Below are positions 1 to 9,887 of a DNA stretch of 64,000 nt, piece after piece. The translations under genes and the position numbers were made by a program. The notes under the pieces are model-generated. The model made no database searches. It was not told the origin of the DNA and was given only the letters and a program-made list of their open reading frames with translations. Numbering within the stretch: the stretch's first letter is position 1; every line of letters begins with the position of its first letter. The DNA comes from Saturnia japonica. Taxonomy: Eukaryota; Arthropoda; Insecta; Lepidoptera; Saturniidae. Location: the NCBI GenBank assembly GCA_033032175.1, contig CM065319.1, positions 17,705,018 to 17,769,017 of the forward strand, in the 5' to 3' direction.

Positions 1-175
1 CGTTTCTTACATAACGGTCGCGCAAGAACTTGTTCGACTATAGTAATATGGTTATGATAACTCCAAAGAGTTTTGTATTTCAGTTTATTATTGTCTATGT
101 TTTGATAATTGTTAATGTTTGTAAATAGTTGTAGAAACACAAAATAACTAAACCGTTTATACAGTACTAATATTA

Positions 176-1035
176 TGTCTTTACCTATGAAATTGCCGTT
201 TTGTATGAAAAAATTTAAACGAATTTTTTTCATGTATTTTTTATTTGTATTAATCGAAGTAATCACCCATGCAATCAATGCATCTTTGCCAACGCACTGG
301 CAGTTTATTGATGCCCTTCTTAAAGAAATCAGCTGGACGGGAGGCAACAAATTCTTCAAAGGCATTTTGTACTGCCTCTCGGGTATTGAATTTTTTCCCC
401 GCAAAGGAGTTATCCAAATTCTGGAAAAAGTAGTACTCTGTAGGCGCAAGGTCTGGTGAGTAAGTTGTCGTGCAGGAGCAGCGGAGACGAGCGATTGACA
501 AATGCTGGTTGGAGATGTGCCAGCTTCTCCATCAATTCGACGCAAATGGACCAATATTGTTTTGACGCTAACGTCGAAAGCTGCTGCTAATTCAGCCGTA
601 GATTATGTATCATCAGCTGCCACAATCGTCTTTAATTCGTCATTGTCGACCAAAGTCTTCGGACGACCGCGAGGTTCATTTTTCAGGTCGAAATTCCTAG
701 AACGAAAGCGAGCAAACCAATAACAAGTGGTGCGTTGGTTTGTAGTGTTAGCTCCGTAAACGTCGTTGATGTTGCGTGCCGCTTGTGCCGCGTTGCTGCC
801 ACGACGGTACTCATATTCCATAATTACTCGAATTTTTAACGTATCCATGATGACAAAAAAGATTGAAATGCGATGAAAATGTAACACTAATCAATAAACA
901 AATGACTACTTTTGGAAAAAGAATTCCATGTTTTTAAAATAAAATTAATTTGAAATTAGAATTCTTAGCCAAACAATAATTATTTTGATTTGAAATGGCC
1001 AGTACTGCAGAACGGCAATTTCATAGGTAAAGACC
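176..1035 (-). mobile_element. Internally deleted mariner-like element (860 bp)
   Basis: The ends are inverted copies of one another (core GTCTTTACCTATGAAATT) and are flanked by TA at 174-175 and 1036-1037, the mariner target. The minus strand carries transposase remnants. The N-terminal helix-turn-helix part lies at about 603-887 (GSNAAQAARNINDVYG, then EPRGRP). A short piece around the second catalytic Asp (LLLHDN) lies near 480-530. The C-terminal part lies at 250-501 (YSPDLAPTEYYFFQNLDN, ending in GINKLPVRWQ). The catalytic middle is missing, with deletions between the HTH and HDN and again between HDN and YSPDLAP. A full mariner is about 1.3 kb, so this copy can only move if a transposase is supplied in trans. 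Confidence 0.88.
250..887 (-). pseudogene. mariner transposase remnant, catalytic core deleted
   Basis: This is the D,D34D-family transposase of the element at 176-1035, which would cut and paste DNA at TA sites. The HTH region reads in one frame to the linker GRPKTL, followed by a stop after IVAADDT. The sequence then continues recognisably (ELAAAFDVSVKTILVHL) until an internal deletion. The C-terminal third is open and well conserved. The first catalytic Asp segment (the DEKW region) is absent, so the protein cannot be active. Confidence 0.85.
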
Positions 1036-1327
1036 TATTATAACATCCATTGAAATAGTAGTTTTATATAAACGGCATTATTATCCGAGATAAGTTTGAT
1101 AGTCTAAGTAGCTGTTATGAATATGAGTGGAATAGGCTTTTTTTAAATGTAATTGTGCTGATACAAATAATGTACTATATTTTGTTAATATTACTACTAA
1201 CATTTATTTTATAAACGTACAAAGAGTAGTATAATAAATAGGGTATAAATTAACAGCGGTGAATAAACACAATTTTACGTAATTTGTCTAAAAAATAACA
1301 ACATTACCTAAGATATAGTTTCTTACT

Positions 1328-1520
1328 TACTGCCGTTTTCAATAATCTATCTAACCATTGTTCTCGCTACTGCAATAGACCAACAGACGTAGGTAAGCTT
1401 TTGTATAAACTAGCTATCCGCAGATACTTTATTGAAATGCAAAAACTTACCAACGATATATATTTTTCTATCGTCAGTAACAAAGACAGTGGTTAGATAG
1501 ATTATTGAAAACGGCCGTTA
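1328..1520. mobile_element. MITE, 193 bp, TA-flanked
   Basis: Terminal inverted repeats of about 24 bp share the core GCCGTTTTCAATAATCTATC at the left and its reverse complement at the right. TA dinucleotides lie at both edges (1328-1329, 1519-1520). There is no coding capacity. The size, TIRs and TA target fit a Tc1/mariner-type non-autonomous element; the family is not assigned. Confidence 0.8.
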
Positions 1521-2225
1521 TATTCTGACCAATACTTATTTGTTAAATTGTGGTGAATATTTGGCTCGTATACCCAGATTAAAAATGTTACACTAATAAT
1601 GCGGGGTAGTTTACCATATTAAATTTGCCGGTTTAATAAAGGGGGTGATGTGGACTGTGTTTTTTGTTCTCAATGCTATCTTTATCGACACAATGCAAAT
1701 AAGATGGAAGTGCCCAACCACGTGGAAAGAAAGTGGCGGAATCAGTTTAGCTTCAGGATAGAAAACATGCACACTTGGCTGTTAGGTCACGCAGGCGGCA
1801 GATCAGTACGGCTTTTCTTCTAGCAGTTCTTCCAGCACGTTCATAACGCGAAGCGCGACAACACTTTATGACACGGAAGCGCGGCGATCTGTTTTTAGCG
1901 TCTCCGAATAGACGACGACTGTTATGTGACTGTTTTACAGGGCTGCTCATGGAGGCGGATTATGGAATAGTGCATACTTTCCGACACAGATAACAGACAA
2001 TGTCCATAGAATGCTTATATAATATCCATCAAATTGTAAGCCGATTTTAATTTGAAGGGTTCTTTTTATGCTAATCAAATAATAACGTTGACATGTTGAC
2101 ATTACGATATAGTCTTCCGTCTTTGTTATTAGACCTCTGAATTAATCGTATAGAACTGCGTAAATACTTAAATACTAGTGCGGTCGTGACGGTCTCAGTT
2201 ACAGTACAGAGTTGAGTATTGATCA
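1521..2225. other. Non-coding stretch, no gene recognised
   Basis: The first part is AT-rich. A moderately GC-richer block at about 1640-1960 has a 65-codon minus-strand ORF with a very basic, Arg-rich and unrecognisable translation. I see no splice, TIR or repeat structure that would support a gene. Confidence 0.5.
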
Positions 2226-2822
2226 ATCTACCGTTTAACCTTTTTTTTTTTTTTTTTTTTTTTTATCGTGGAGAAATCCTGCATTGGGTCCGCCTCCCGA
2301 GTTGGGCCGCTCAAGGGAGGGGTATGTCGGACTCTTACCGACTAAAACCCCACGGTGTCCTTCTCGCACCTGTTGTTGGCCGGGGAGCGGGAACTGCTTG
2401 CGCATGCCATCCGCTCGACCCGGCAGGTGTGGCCCTACCCCGGGGCCCCGTCACGGTCGAAAGCAATCGGCACTTCCAATGAGCCTCGGAGGGCGCACGA
2501 ACACCAGTGCGCCTCCTCCATCTCGGGCCTGCATTTACGCGGTGACGGACATGCCCAAGTCCACCACCTGCAGACCCATTTAAGGCGGCCGGAGATCATC
2601 ACGCGGCCTCCGACGCCTAGCTCGTTGCCCGCGAGAGGGGTCAAGGTGTTACGCTCCCTCTCCCTCTCCGCCTCCTCTTTCGCAAGCATGACTTGCTCGC
2701 AAAACGAGGAGACGGAGTTCCACCCGCTCTCGCTCTCGACCATGGACAGAACCACGGCCGGAAGCGAGAGATCGGTGCCGATTATCACGACAACGTCGCG
2801 ACGCGGATCTACCGTTTAACCT
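2226..2822 (-). mobile_element. 5'-truncated TRAS-like (R1-clade) retrotransposon with 15-bp target duplication
   Basis: Reading on the minus strand, this is the last ~565 bp of a non-LTR element ending in poly(A) (poly-T at 2241-2264). It is flanked by direct repeats ATCTACCGTTTAACC at 2226-2240 and 2807-2821. The sequence just inside the tail (GGAAATCCTGCATTGG, then CCCCACGGTG) matches the 3' ends of elements B and A' at 56.1 and 62.6 kb. The coding remnant ends the ORF2 product (DLSLPAVVLSMVESESGWNS, then FCEQVMLAKEEAERERER), closest to family A but clearly diverged, so it is a third subfamily. Truncation at the 5' end is typical of target-primed reverse transcription. Confidence 0.9.
2435..2806 (-). 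pseudogene. C-terminal ORF2 remnant of the truncated TRAS-like element
   Basis: Only the extreme C-terminus of the endonuclease/reverse-transcriptase ORF2 survives. It aligns residue by residue with the C-terminus of element A (DLSLPTVVSSMVASESGWNS) and more loosely with element B. The endonuclease, RT and cysteine motif are all missing. Confidence 0.85.
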
Positions 2823-4211
2823 ACAACAAAACAAACTGTAAACATTGATTGATATTTTAAATTTTTATTACAAATACGATTTCTAAACGTTAAGATGTGT
2901 GGCAACCTGGTATGACCCCATCAGACATGTGGCCTAGATTCTATGTATTAATATTTCCGTGTTTATGTTGGGTTTAACTGTAAATGTATAGCTGTAAAAT
3001 ATGTTTGTAAACAAACACTGTTCAAGCGATTGGTCGATGAAACCGTAAATATTTACAGAATGTCACTGAAAGAAGATATTAATTGTTATTGTTCCATTAT
3101 TAGCACAATGATTTTACTTGTTTAATAGGTCATCGTGGCCGCAGAATATCGTTTTATTCAAATGCAGCTCATGTTTGACCTTCATACCTACTGTGATAAG
3201 CTTCAGGATTACAGTCCTTTTAAATATAGTTATAGGCTGCGGTGACTTAATATCAGGTGAACTGCATGACTTGGGGTTGCCAACCTTAGTGCTTGGAAAA
3301 ATCCAAAAGCGGGACGTTCGCAATCAGAATTCGGGACATGGGGGAAAAACTGAACCAGCTGTCAAAGTATAGGAATTTAGCTTTTCAAATTTGAAATAGT
3401 CTTATCGAATATATATTTTACTTTGACATATAACGTAACAAAAGTTAGAAGAAAAACACTCGAGTTAAACAAAACATGCGTTGTTCGTACGTTGCGCACA
3501 TCTTTTGTGGGACGCATCCTTTTAAGTGTTTCGAAATTCGCGGGCCGGTTGACAACCCTAGTAATAAAATAAAAAAGCTAGGCAGTCGAGTGCGGCTGTG
3601 GAGATTTAATTGTTTGTTTGCATGACCCGTGATACTTATGTTCAAGTGAACTATATACACACATAATGCTTATTACTGCATAGCCTACAATGTCACGATC
3701 ATATTTTTACATGATGGATTGGTCATTTAACACTGTGATATTTGTGTTTATGATAAAAGAAAATGGTTAGAGACGACCGGTAACCTGATAGTTGTATCGT
3801 GAATAAACACTACAATATAGTGTAATGCTACATTCGTGGTATTGAATGCCCAATGATAAAAATCTGTATACATGATATATTGTGAAGAAATCGTTTTATA
3901 CTAGTCAAAAGATGTAATATTCTGTTGTTTTCGATCTAAACAATGAGTTTAACGGATAAGGAATATTGAGTTTTTATAAAAGTATTTAGGAATAAGTATA
4001 TGTATAACATAAGCTGTAACAGTCCGTTAGGATAAATATATGTAATTATTATTATGTATATATATGTTGTTGTTAATGTATGTTTTATATCTTGTAACTT
4101 AATGTAATAAAAATAAATCTATAAAGTGTTTTGGAGTTTTATTTCAAACGCGACGTTTATTAAAATTATTTGGTTATTAAACAGAAATAATTATGCTATA
4201 GTAACTCATAG
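2823..4211. other. AT-rich non-coding DNA
   Basis: I find no gene. Short ORFs near 3114-3372 and 3445-3660 overlap on opposite strands and match nothing I know. A TATATATA-type AT-rich run lies around 4040-4080. Confidence 0.5.
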
Positions 4212-4747
4212 CTATACCATTTCCATTTTTTTATTTTCTCGATGACAGCTCCTGTGAAAACTTGAACGAGCGTCTTTTTTACATTATGTATGCATTATTT
4301 TATAAAAATATGACGTTCACACACGTATAAGGTTATACCAGAGTCGGAGAAACTGATAGGGATGGAGCTATATCGATAAACGTAACACGATGACAGACCC
4401 GATATTTTTTCACAAAATTTAAGAAACTAAACTACTGCCGGATACTTTTGTACAAATTTATTAACTAATATTATATTTCATTACAAGATGTTACACGTAT
4501 TAATTCTTGATTGATAATGCCAATTTCTTCAAAATTTTCGAAGTTGTAAAATAAGTAGGTATAGGTAGGTACTCGACAATGAAACGAAATATGTAATTAT
4601 AACGACAGGTAAACTTTATCTATTTATTTTAATCAAAATCTGATGAATCGTCATTGTCACTCGATGGTTATTATTTATTTGGTCACAACACTACAACTAT
4701 CAAATTAGAAATGTCATCGAGAAAATAAAGAAATGGAAATAGTATAG
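4212..4747. mobile_element. TIR element (MITE), 536 bp, complete copy
   Basis: The left end (CTATACCATTTCC...CTCGATGACA, 4212-4248) and the right end (inverted, 4712-4747) form imperfect 36-bp inverted repeats containing TTATTTTCTCGATGACA. No ORF is present. Two further fragments of the same family lie in inverted orientation at 34694-34812 and 39108-39363. Comparing the copies shows that those two are the halves of a single element that was split by later insertions. Confidence 0.82.
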
Positions 4748-4754
4748 AGTTTTT

Positions 4755-4885
4755 ATACCACGATGGTGGCAAACAAGCGAAACAGTCCGTCTGACCTTGA
4801 TGGTAAGTGGTCATTGCAGTCTATGGACGCTTGCAACACTAGGAGCATCACATGTGCGTTGCCGAACCTTTGAAACCCTGTCCAC
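4755..4885. repeat. Interspersed lepidopteran repeat fragment
   Basis: The stretch containing GGTGGCAAACAAGC, CTTGATGGTAAGTGGTC, CTATGGACGCTTGCAACAC and GTGCGTTGCCGA resembles a repeat I remember as widespread in moth and butterfly genomes. Its class is not certain to me. Confidence 0.5.
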
Positions 4886-7430
4886 TACTGTCTAAAAGTG
4901 GACATGTGAAAGTTTTACAAATGAAAACCTCGTAATCTTCACAAAACCATTTTTAATCTTGTATTGTTACAAAAGATTGTATATTTTTCATGTCGACACA
5001 AACGCGTACAAATTGTTTTTCCTAAATGTCAAACATGCGGCTGAGAGAAATAAAAACACTAGAATTAAAATGTATATGCGGCCAGTCACTTGAACGTGCA
5101 ACTTGGACACCTTATAAAATTAACAGGTTCACGGCGTAGACAATTCCCTTTTTGAAGAACCCCATGCTGGGAACCACAACCACTGGGAAAAACAGCATCG
5201 AGCTCATTTCACATTCTCTGGAACCAGACTGTTTGAGACCATATAGGTGATAAAGTGTGAGGATGAACTCTGCCGATGGCGAGCGGAGTGATGAGATGGT
5301 GAAAATGTAGCCGTTGTTGGCGTTGCTGTTGTAGGGTTGTCAGCTTTGGTATTTGTTATTGTAAAAAACGGATACCTAATACAAATGTGAAGTTAATAGA
5401 ATTAATAAGATAAAGGATTTAGCGGAGGTGAGAAACAGAGAGTAAAGTTCCTCATCCGCCATAGAAAAGGGAGGATCCTCCGGCCAGACGGGTGCTATGT
5501 CTGACGGGCAGCTGCCCCGACTGTTGTAGTCGGGTTCTTGTATATATACTCAACGATAGAGTTAATTTCTATAGCGCGATGTAGGATAGTAGGATGCGTC
5601 TTATGTGGCTCGATAGATGTCGCTATGTGTCGCTACGTAGTTGCGTCGATGCGTTGATGCGTCAGTTGTGGCGAGAGATGTCGCTACAATGGACATTTAT
5701 TTTATTATATCAATTTAATATCATTTTTAAATTATATCGATAGGTATAATTTTTTATCATAGCATGGCAAAGTGACTACTACCAATAACATCGGCGAGTG
5801 CCGTGGGACCTACAATCCATCGTCAGTCGCCGCTGTCATGCCAGCCTGATCAAATGTCTCTTCGCGTTATGCTTGAAGGAATCCATGTTGTAGGAAGTGG
5901 GAACACCCGGCAATACGCCATGGATAAGACATACCTATCAAACTTCTTTGTACATAAACCATCATTTTTAAATTCAAATCGCGTTATTTAATATGATATA
6001 ACGTCCTGCAATTGGGATCGCCTCTCCCCGCGCCCCTCTTCGCTCTAGCTAGGACCTTGGAATTATCACGTCTCAGTATCTACAGGCAGAATGTTGGCAA
6101 CCCTACTGGTGGTGCTGTTAATATGACTAGTTAAACTTCTTGTAGTCTAACTTATTCTTACTTCTGTAGTTCATCATTCACTAAGCACTTCTCATTAGCA
6201 AATTTTAATATACAAAAACCTCGTGTCACGTTATAGATATGTTTACACTAATCTCTGAAAATACTCAACCGATTTCAATGAAATTATGTGAATGTGTATG
6301 GTTAGTTTCAGCTTGAGAAGGATAGATTTGGTTTCGACAACTGATGAAGTGTTGAAGTGATAAATTCTTAAGGTATAGGGTAAACCGCTTCGTAACGTTA
6401 CGCGTTACGGCGCCACTCTGTCTCGCTTCCCTTCTCTACTCAGTGTTCTAATGTACATATTCAGGAATTGTAACTAAGGATGAAATATATTTTATAATCA
6501 ATAAAAGACTTTATTAATAAATAACCTTTCCTCACATTCTCATATTAATATACATAAAGTTTAAGTAATAACCTAAGCTTTTCTCAAGTTACACAATTTC
6601 AATATTAAATAGTTCAACTTAGATTAGTTTAAGTTATCACTTCTGTCGAGCGTCCCGAGACTCATACGTTTTTTTTAAAGCTATTTCATCCAAAAATACA
6701 TACAGCGCGATATTTAACTTATCCTACACCCATCCTCAATATTTTTAAATGCAATTTTTGAGAAAAAAGGTCGCAATTCATCATTACGTCGTATATGTTT
6801 TGAAACCGCGTCAACAAACATTTATTCACATTTAACAATACAATAAAAATCATAAAATAAAATTTCGTAGTCAATTACTCTGCCAACCAAAAAATTATAC
6901 TTAGGTAGTTTCTAGGTACCCTAATTATCCTATTCCTTTCCTTCATTAGTAAATTGCACCCGTGTGAGGTCGTGGCATGACGGCGGGTCGGGGGTCGGTG
7001 GGTTTTTAGTCTCGTGGGCATATTATAAAGTTACCCCACAAAATCAATGTATTTATCAATGTTTCTCATAAGATTGAACGTGAGGTTTTGTTCTATATAA
7101 AGCACCTACTTAATGTTAACAACAATGTAATCGCCCCATTACCTGGGGCGCGGCGTGATACATAAAACAATTCTACCTTGAGTACCGGAATCTTTGTATC
7201 CCTGCAATTAACTCTTCAATTGTTATCTAGTAATTCATTTAACAGTGGGTCAAGTTAGTTTAACTTTATCGGTCTATAATGTTACTTTGAATATCTAATA
7301 AGGAAGTTACTAAAATACGTAAACTCCCGTTATGAAATGTTAACGTTTTGTATGGCGGCACAATTTTACACAGTTTGTGTTATGGTAACCAAACAGTTGA
7401 TATAGGTATGTACTATACATAATTATATAT
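4886..7430. other. Non-coding, mixed composition, no gene recognised
   Basis: GC-richer, repeat-like blocks at about 5060-5340 and 5400-5690 sit in AT-rich DNA. The second contains several variants of ATGTCGCTA/TGTCGCTAC at 5620-5690. A 62-codon plus-strand ORF at 5803-5991 lacks any recognisable domain. Nothing here supports a gene. Confidence 0.45.
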
Positions 7431-7630
7431 ACCAGCGGTCGTCCTAAGGTCGAAATTCGACCAGCGACTTTTTATCATAGACAATTTTTTTTTTGACGTT
7501 TGCTGTATTCATAAACAATGAGTATTAACTACATCACTAGCGCTCACTTTTTGTTGAGTGACAATGTCAATGTTTTGGGGGGGTCTAAGTTCAATGGCAC
7601 TGTTCGGGGTATAATTTATTTCAATTAATA

Positions 7631-7786
7631 TAATATTAGTAACAGATATTTAGTAGATAGAAGACTTTGTACCCCTTTTTAAGCGTATTGTGTGCACGGA
7701 AGACTGAGATTTGGCGTGGCTAAAGTTTATATGGAGAAGGAGTGCAGAAAGCTAAAATTTGTCTATATTATCTGTTACTAATATTA
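7631..7786. mobile_element. MITE, 156 bp (copy 1)
   Basis: The inverted ends are TAATATTAGTAACAGATA and TATCTGTTACTAATATTA. The inside contains GCGTATTGTGTGCACGGAAG and AGTGCAGAAAGCTAAAATT. A related copy at 26961-27096 shares this internal sequence and also abuts a mariner of the same family. No ORF. Confidence 0.78.
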
Positions 7787-9042
7787 GGTCCTTACATATG
7801 AAATTAGCGTTTGGTCTTACTGACCACTTTGATCTGAAATATCTCCTCTTTGGTTAAGAATTCTAAATTCAAATTTATAAATTCATTTAGCTGGTACATT
7901 TGAGTTTTGAAAACAGTCATTTGTTTTTTCCTCATAATTTTTTTCTTTGGCGTCGCTTATTATCGCACAATGGAAAACATGAAATATCGGTATATCTACG
8001 AGTACGAGTTCTACCGTGGCACCAGTGCTGCAGAAACAGCTCGAAAGAATTAATGATGTGTACGGCGCTGGTGTCGCAAAAGAAAGCTCGGTACGTTTTT
8101 GGTTTCAACGTTTTCGTTCTGGAAATTTCGACCTTCAGAACCAAAGGGGAAAATGAAGAATTAAAAGCTATTGTGGAAGCGGATCTATCACAAACCACTT
8201 TAGAGATAGCTGCAGGCTTCGAGGTAAGTGATAAAACTGTATTAATCCACTTGAAGCAAATCGGGAAAGTAAAAAACTTGAACGATGGGTACCTCATGAA
8301 TTGAGTGAATCAAACTTGCAAACACGCGTCGACTGCTGTGTTACTTTGCTCAACCGACACAATAATGAAGGGATTTAAAATCGAATCATTACTTGTGATG
8401 AAAAGTGGATACTGTAGGATAATCGGAAGCGCTCGTCGCAATGACTGAATTTTGGAAACCCAGCGAAATCCTGCCCTAAACGAAAATTGACTCAGAAAAA
8501 GTTACTTGTGAGTGTTTGGTGGACTAGCGTCGGTGTCGTTCACTACAGCTTTCTAAAATCTGACCAAACGATTATGGCAGATATCTATTGTCAGCAACTG
8601 AAAACCATGAAGGAAGAACTAACTGCTAAACAACCGAGATTGGTCAATCGCTCTAGACCACTGCTGCTTCACGACAACGCAAGACCACACAGTGCACAAC
8701 AAACAACCACTAAGTTAGATGAGCTACAGTTGGAATGTCTGCGACATGCACCGCACTCCCCAGACCTCCAACAGATTACCATTTTTTCCGGAATTTGGAC
8801 AACTTCTTAAAAGGAAAAAAATTCAACTCCGACGGCAGTCCAAACCGCCTTCAAAGAGTTTATTAATTCTCGTCCCCATGGTTTTTTTAGTAAAGGGATC
8901 AATGAACTACCTATGAGATGACGAAAGTAAATAGATAACAACGATAACAAGATAACAATACTTTGATTAATTAAATATATTTAAAAAAAAAATTGACTTT
9001 ATATTCCTTCCGTACAAAACGCCAATTTCATATGTAAGGATC
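7787..9042 (+). mobile_element. Near full-length decayed mariner (1256 bp, copy 1 of family B)
   Basis: Inverted ends built on TCCTTACATATGAAATT lie next to TA on both sides. The length is that of a complete mariner. The left TA is the last dinucleotide of the MITE at 7631-7786, so the mariner inserted at its edge. The internal transposase is broken in several places. Copy 2 (25920-26960) belongs to the same family. Confidence 0.88.
7972..8930 (+). pseudogene. mariner transposase, multiply frameshifted
   Basis: The HTH part starts near 7972 and reads INDVYGAGVAKESS and FWFQRFRSGNFDLQNQ across a frame break. The second HTH and linker read DKTVLIHLKQIGKVKNL. The first catalytic Asp is visible (TCDEKWIL) but a stop follows it. 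The second is present in LLLHDNARPH. The YSPDLAPTD segment holding the third Asp is damaged by a small deletion. At least three frame changes and several stops make it inactive. It is a mariner D,D34D member. Confidence 0.85.
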
Positions 9043-9653
9043 TAATATATTAAATGAATACTGCGAATCCTATCCCGACCAGTGCCACTAAACTTAGACC
9101 CTCCAAAATATTGACATTGTCACTTACTGAAAAGTGACAGCAAGTGATTTAATATTCATTGTTTAGGTTCATACTGCAAATGTCAAACAGAAAATAGTCT
9201 ATGATTAAAAAGTCGCCGGTCGAATTTCGATCATTGGGCGACCCCTAGTAATAATAATTGAGAGGGTATCACTTGCAGACATTACTACCATTTGCATAAT
9301 GATCCACCTTTTGACAGTAAAACCTGTAAATAAAATAAGTGCCTATAACATAACAGAGATATGTTTATTATTCTGATGATAACGATATAATATAAAAACA
9401 ATGAAGATCGCCGAGACACTTTTCCGTGGGGAATATTGGCATGGTCATTTATCAACTGGTATGTGTTGTCGTCAATATGTCGGAATGATCGACGCTAGAG
9501 AGAGGTTTTCACTATGAAAACGTTTTTTCAAGAAGTATTATGATTGATGATGTTTGATAGAATCGTGTAACACAGAATACATATTTTGCACTAAATATTA
9601 TCGACTGCTTAGTATATAGGTATATGTGTGAATGTTTCGCTATATCTCGTGAT

Positions 9654-9887
9654 ACAAAACAAAAAAAAAAACCCGACTGCAACAAAAACACTTGACTCAA
9701 AAAATATTTTTTTCAATTTTCACTTTTTATTTGATTCCCAGACGTCGTCCTTAAATATCATATAGCCTATGTCACTCCCACAACTAAGACGAATCTAACG
9801 ACACCTCGTATGCTAAAATCCATCAAGCCGTTTAGGCTACAGAGCGTGTCAAAGAAATAGATATACACACATGCATAAACAAATACA
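9654..9887. repeat. Dispersed repeat; inverted partner at 47436-47640
   Basis: About 230 bp including AAATCCATCAAGCCGTTTAG and CTAAGACGAATCTAACGACA recur as the reverse complement at 47436-47640. It is non-coding and I have no family name for it. Confidence 0.7.

Larger units (their letters stand above)
7431..9248. mobile_element. Long-TIR foldback-like element hosting a MITE and a mariner
   Basis: About 185 bp at the left (7431-7615) reappear in inverted form at the right (about 9065-9248). Shared blocks include GTCGAAATTCGACC, GCGACTTTTTA, GTGACAATGTCAAT and TCTAAGTT. TA flanks both ends (7429-7430, 9249-9250). The centre is occupied by the MITE at 7631-7786 and the mariner at 7787-9042. 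Without these the element would be about 400 bp, nearly all TIR. A half copy of the same family lies at 33712-33916. Confidence 0.8.

Noticed and set aside
1753..1950. Small basic minus-strand ORF
   Set aside because: There is no recognisable domain, repeat or splice context; its Arg-rich composition follows from local GC.
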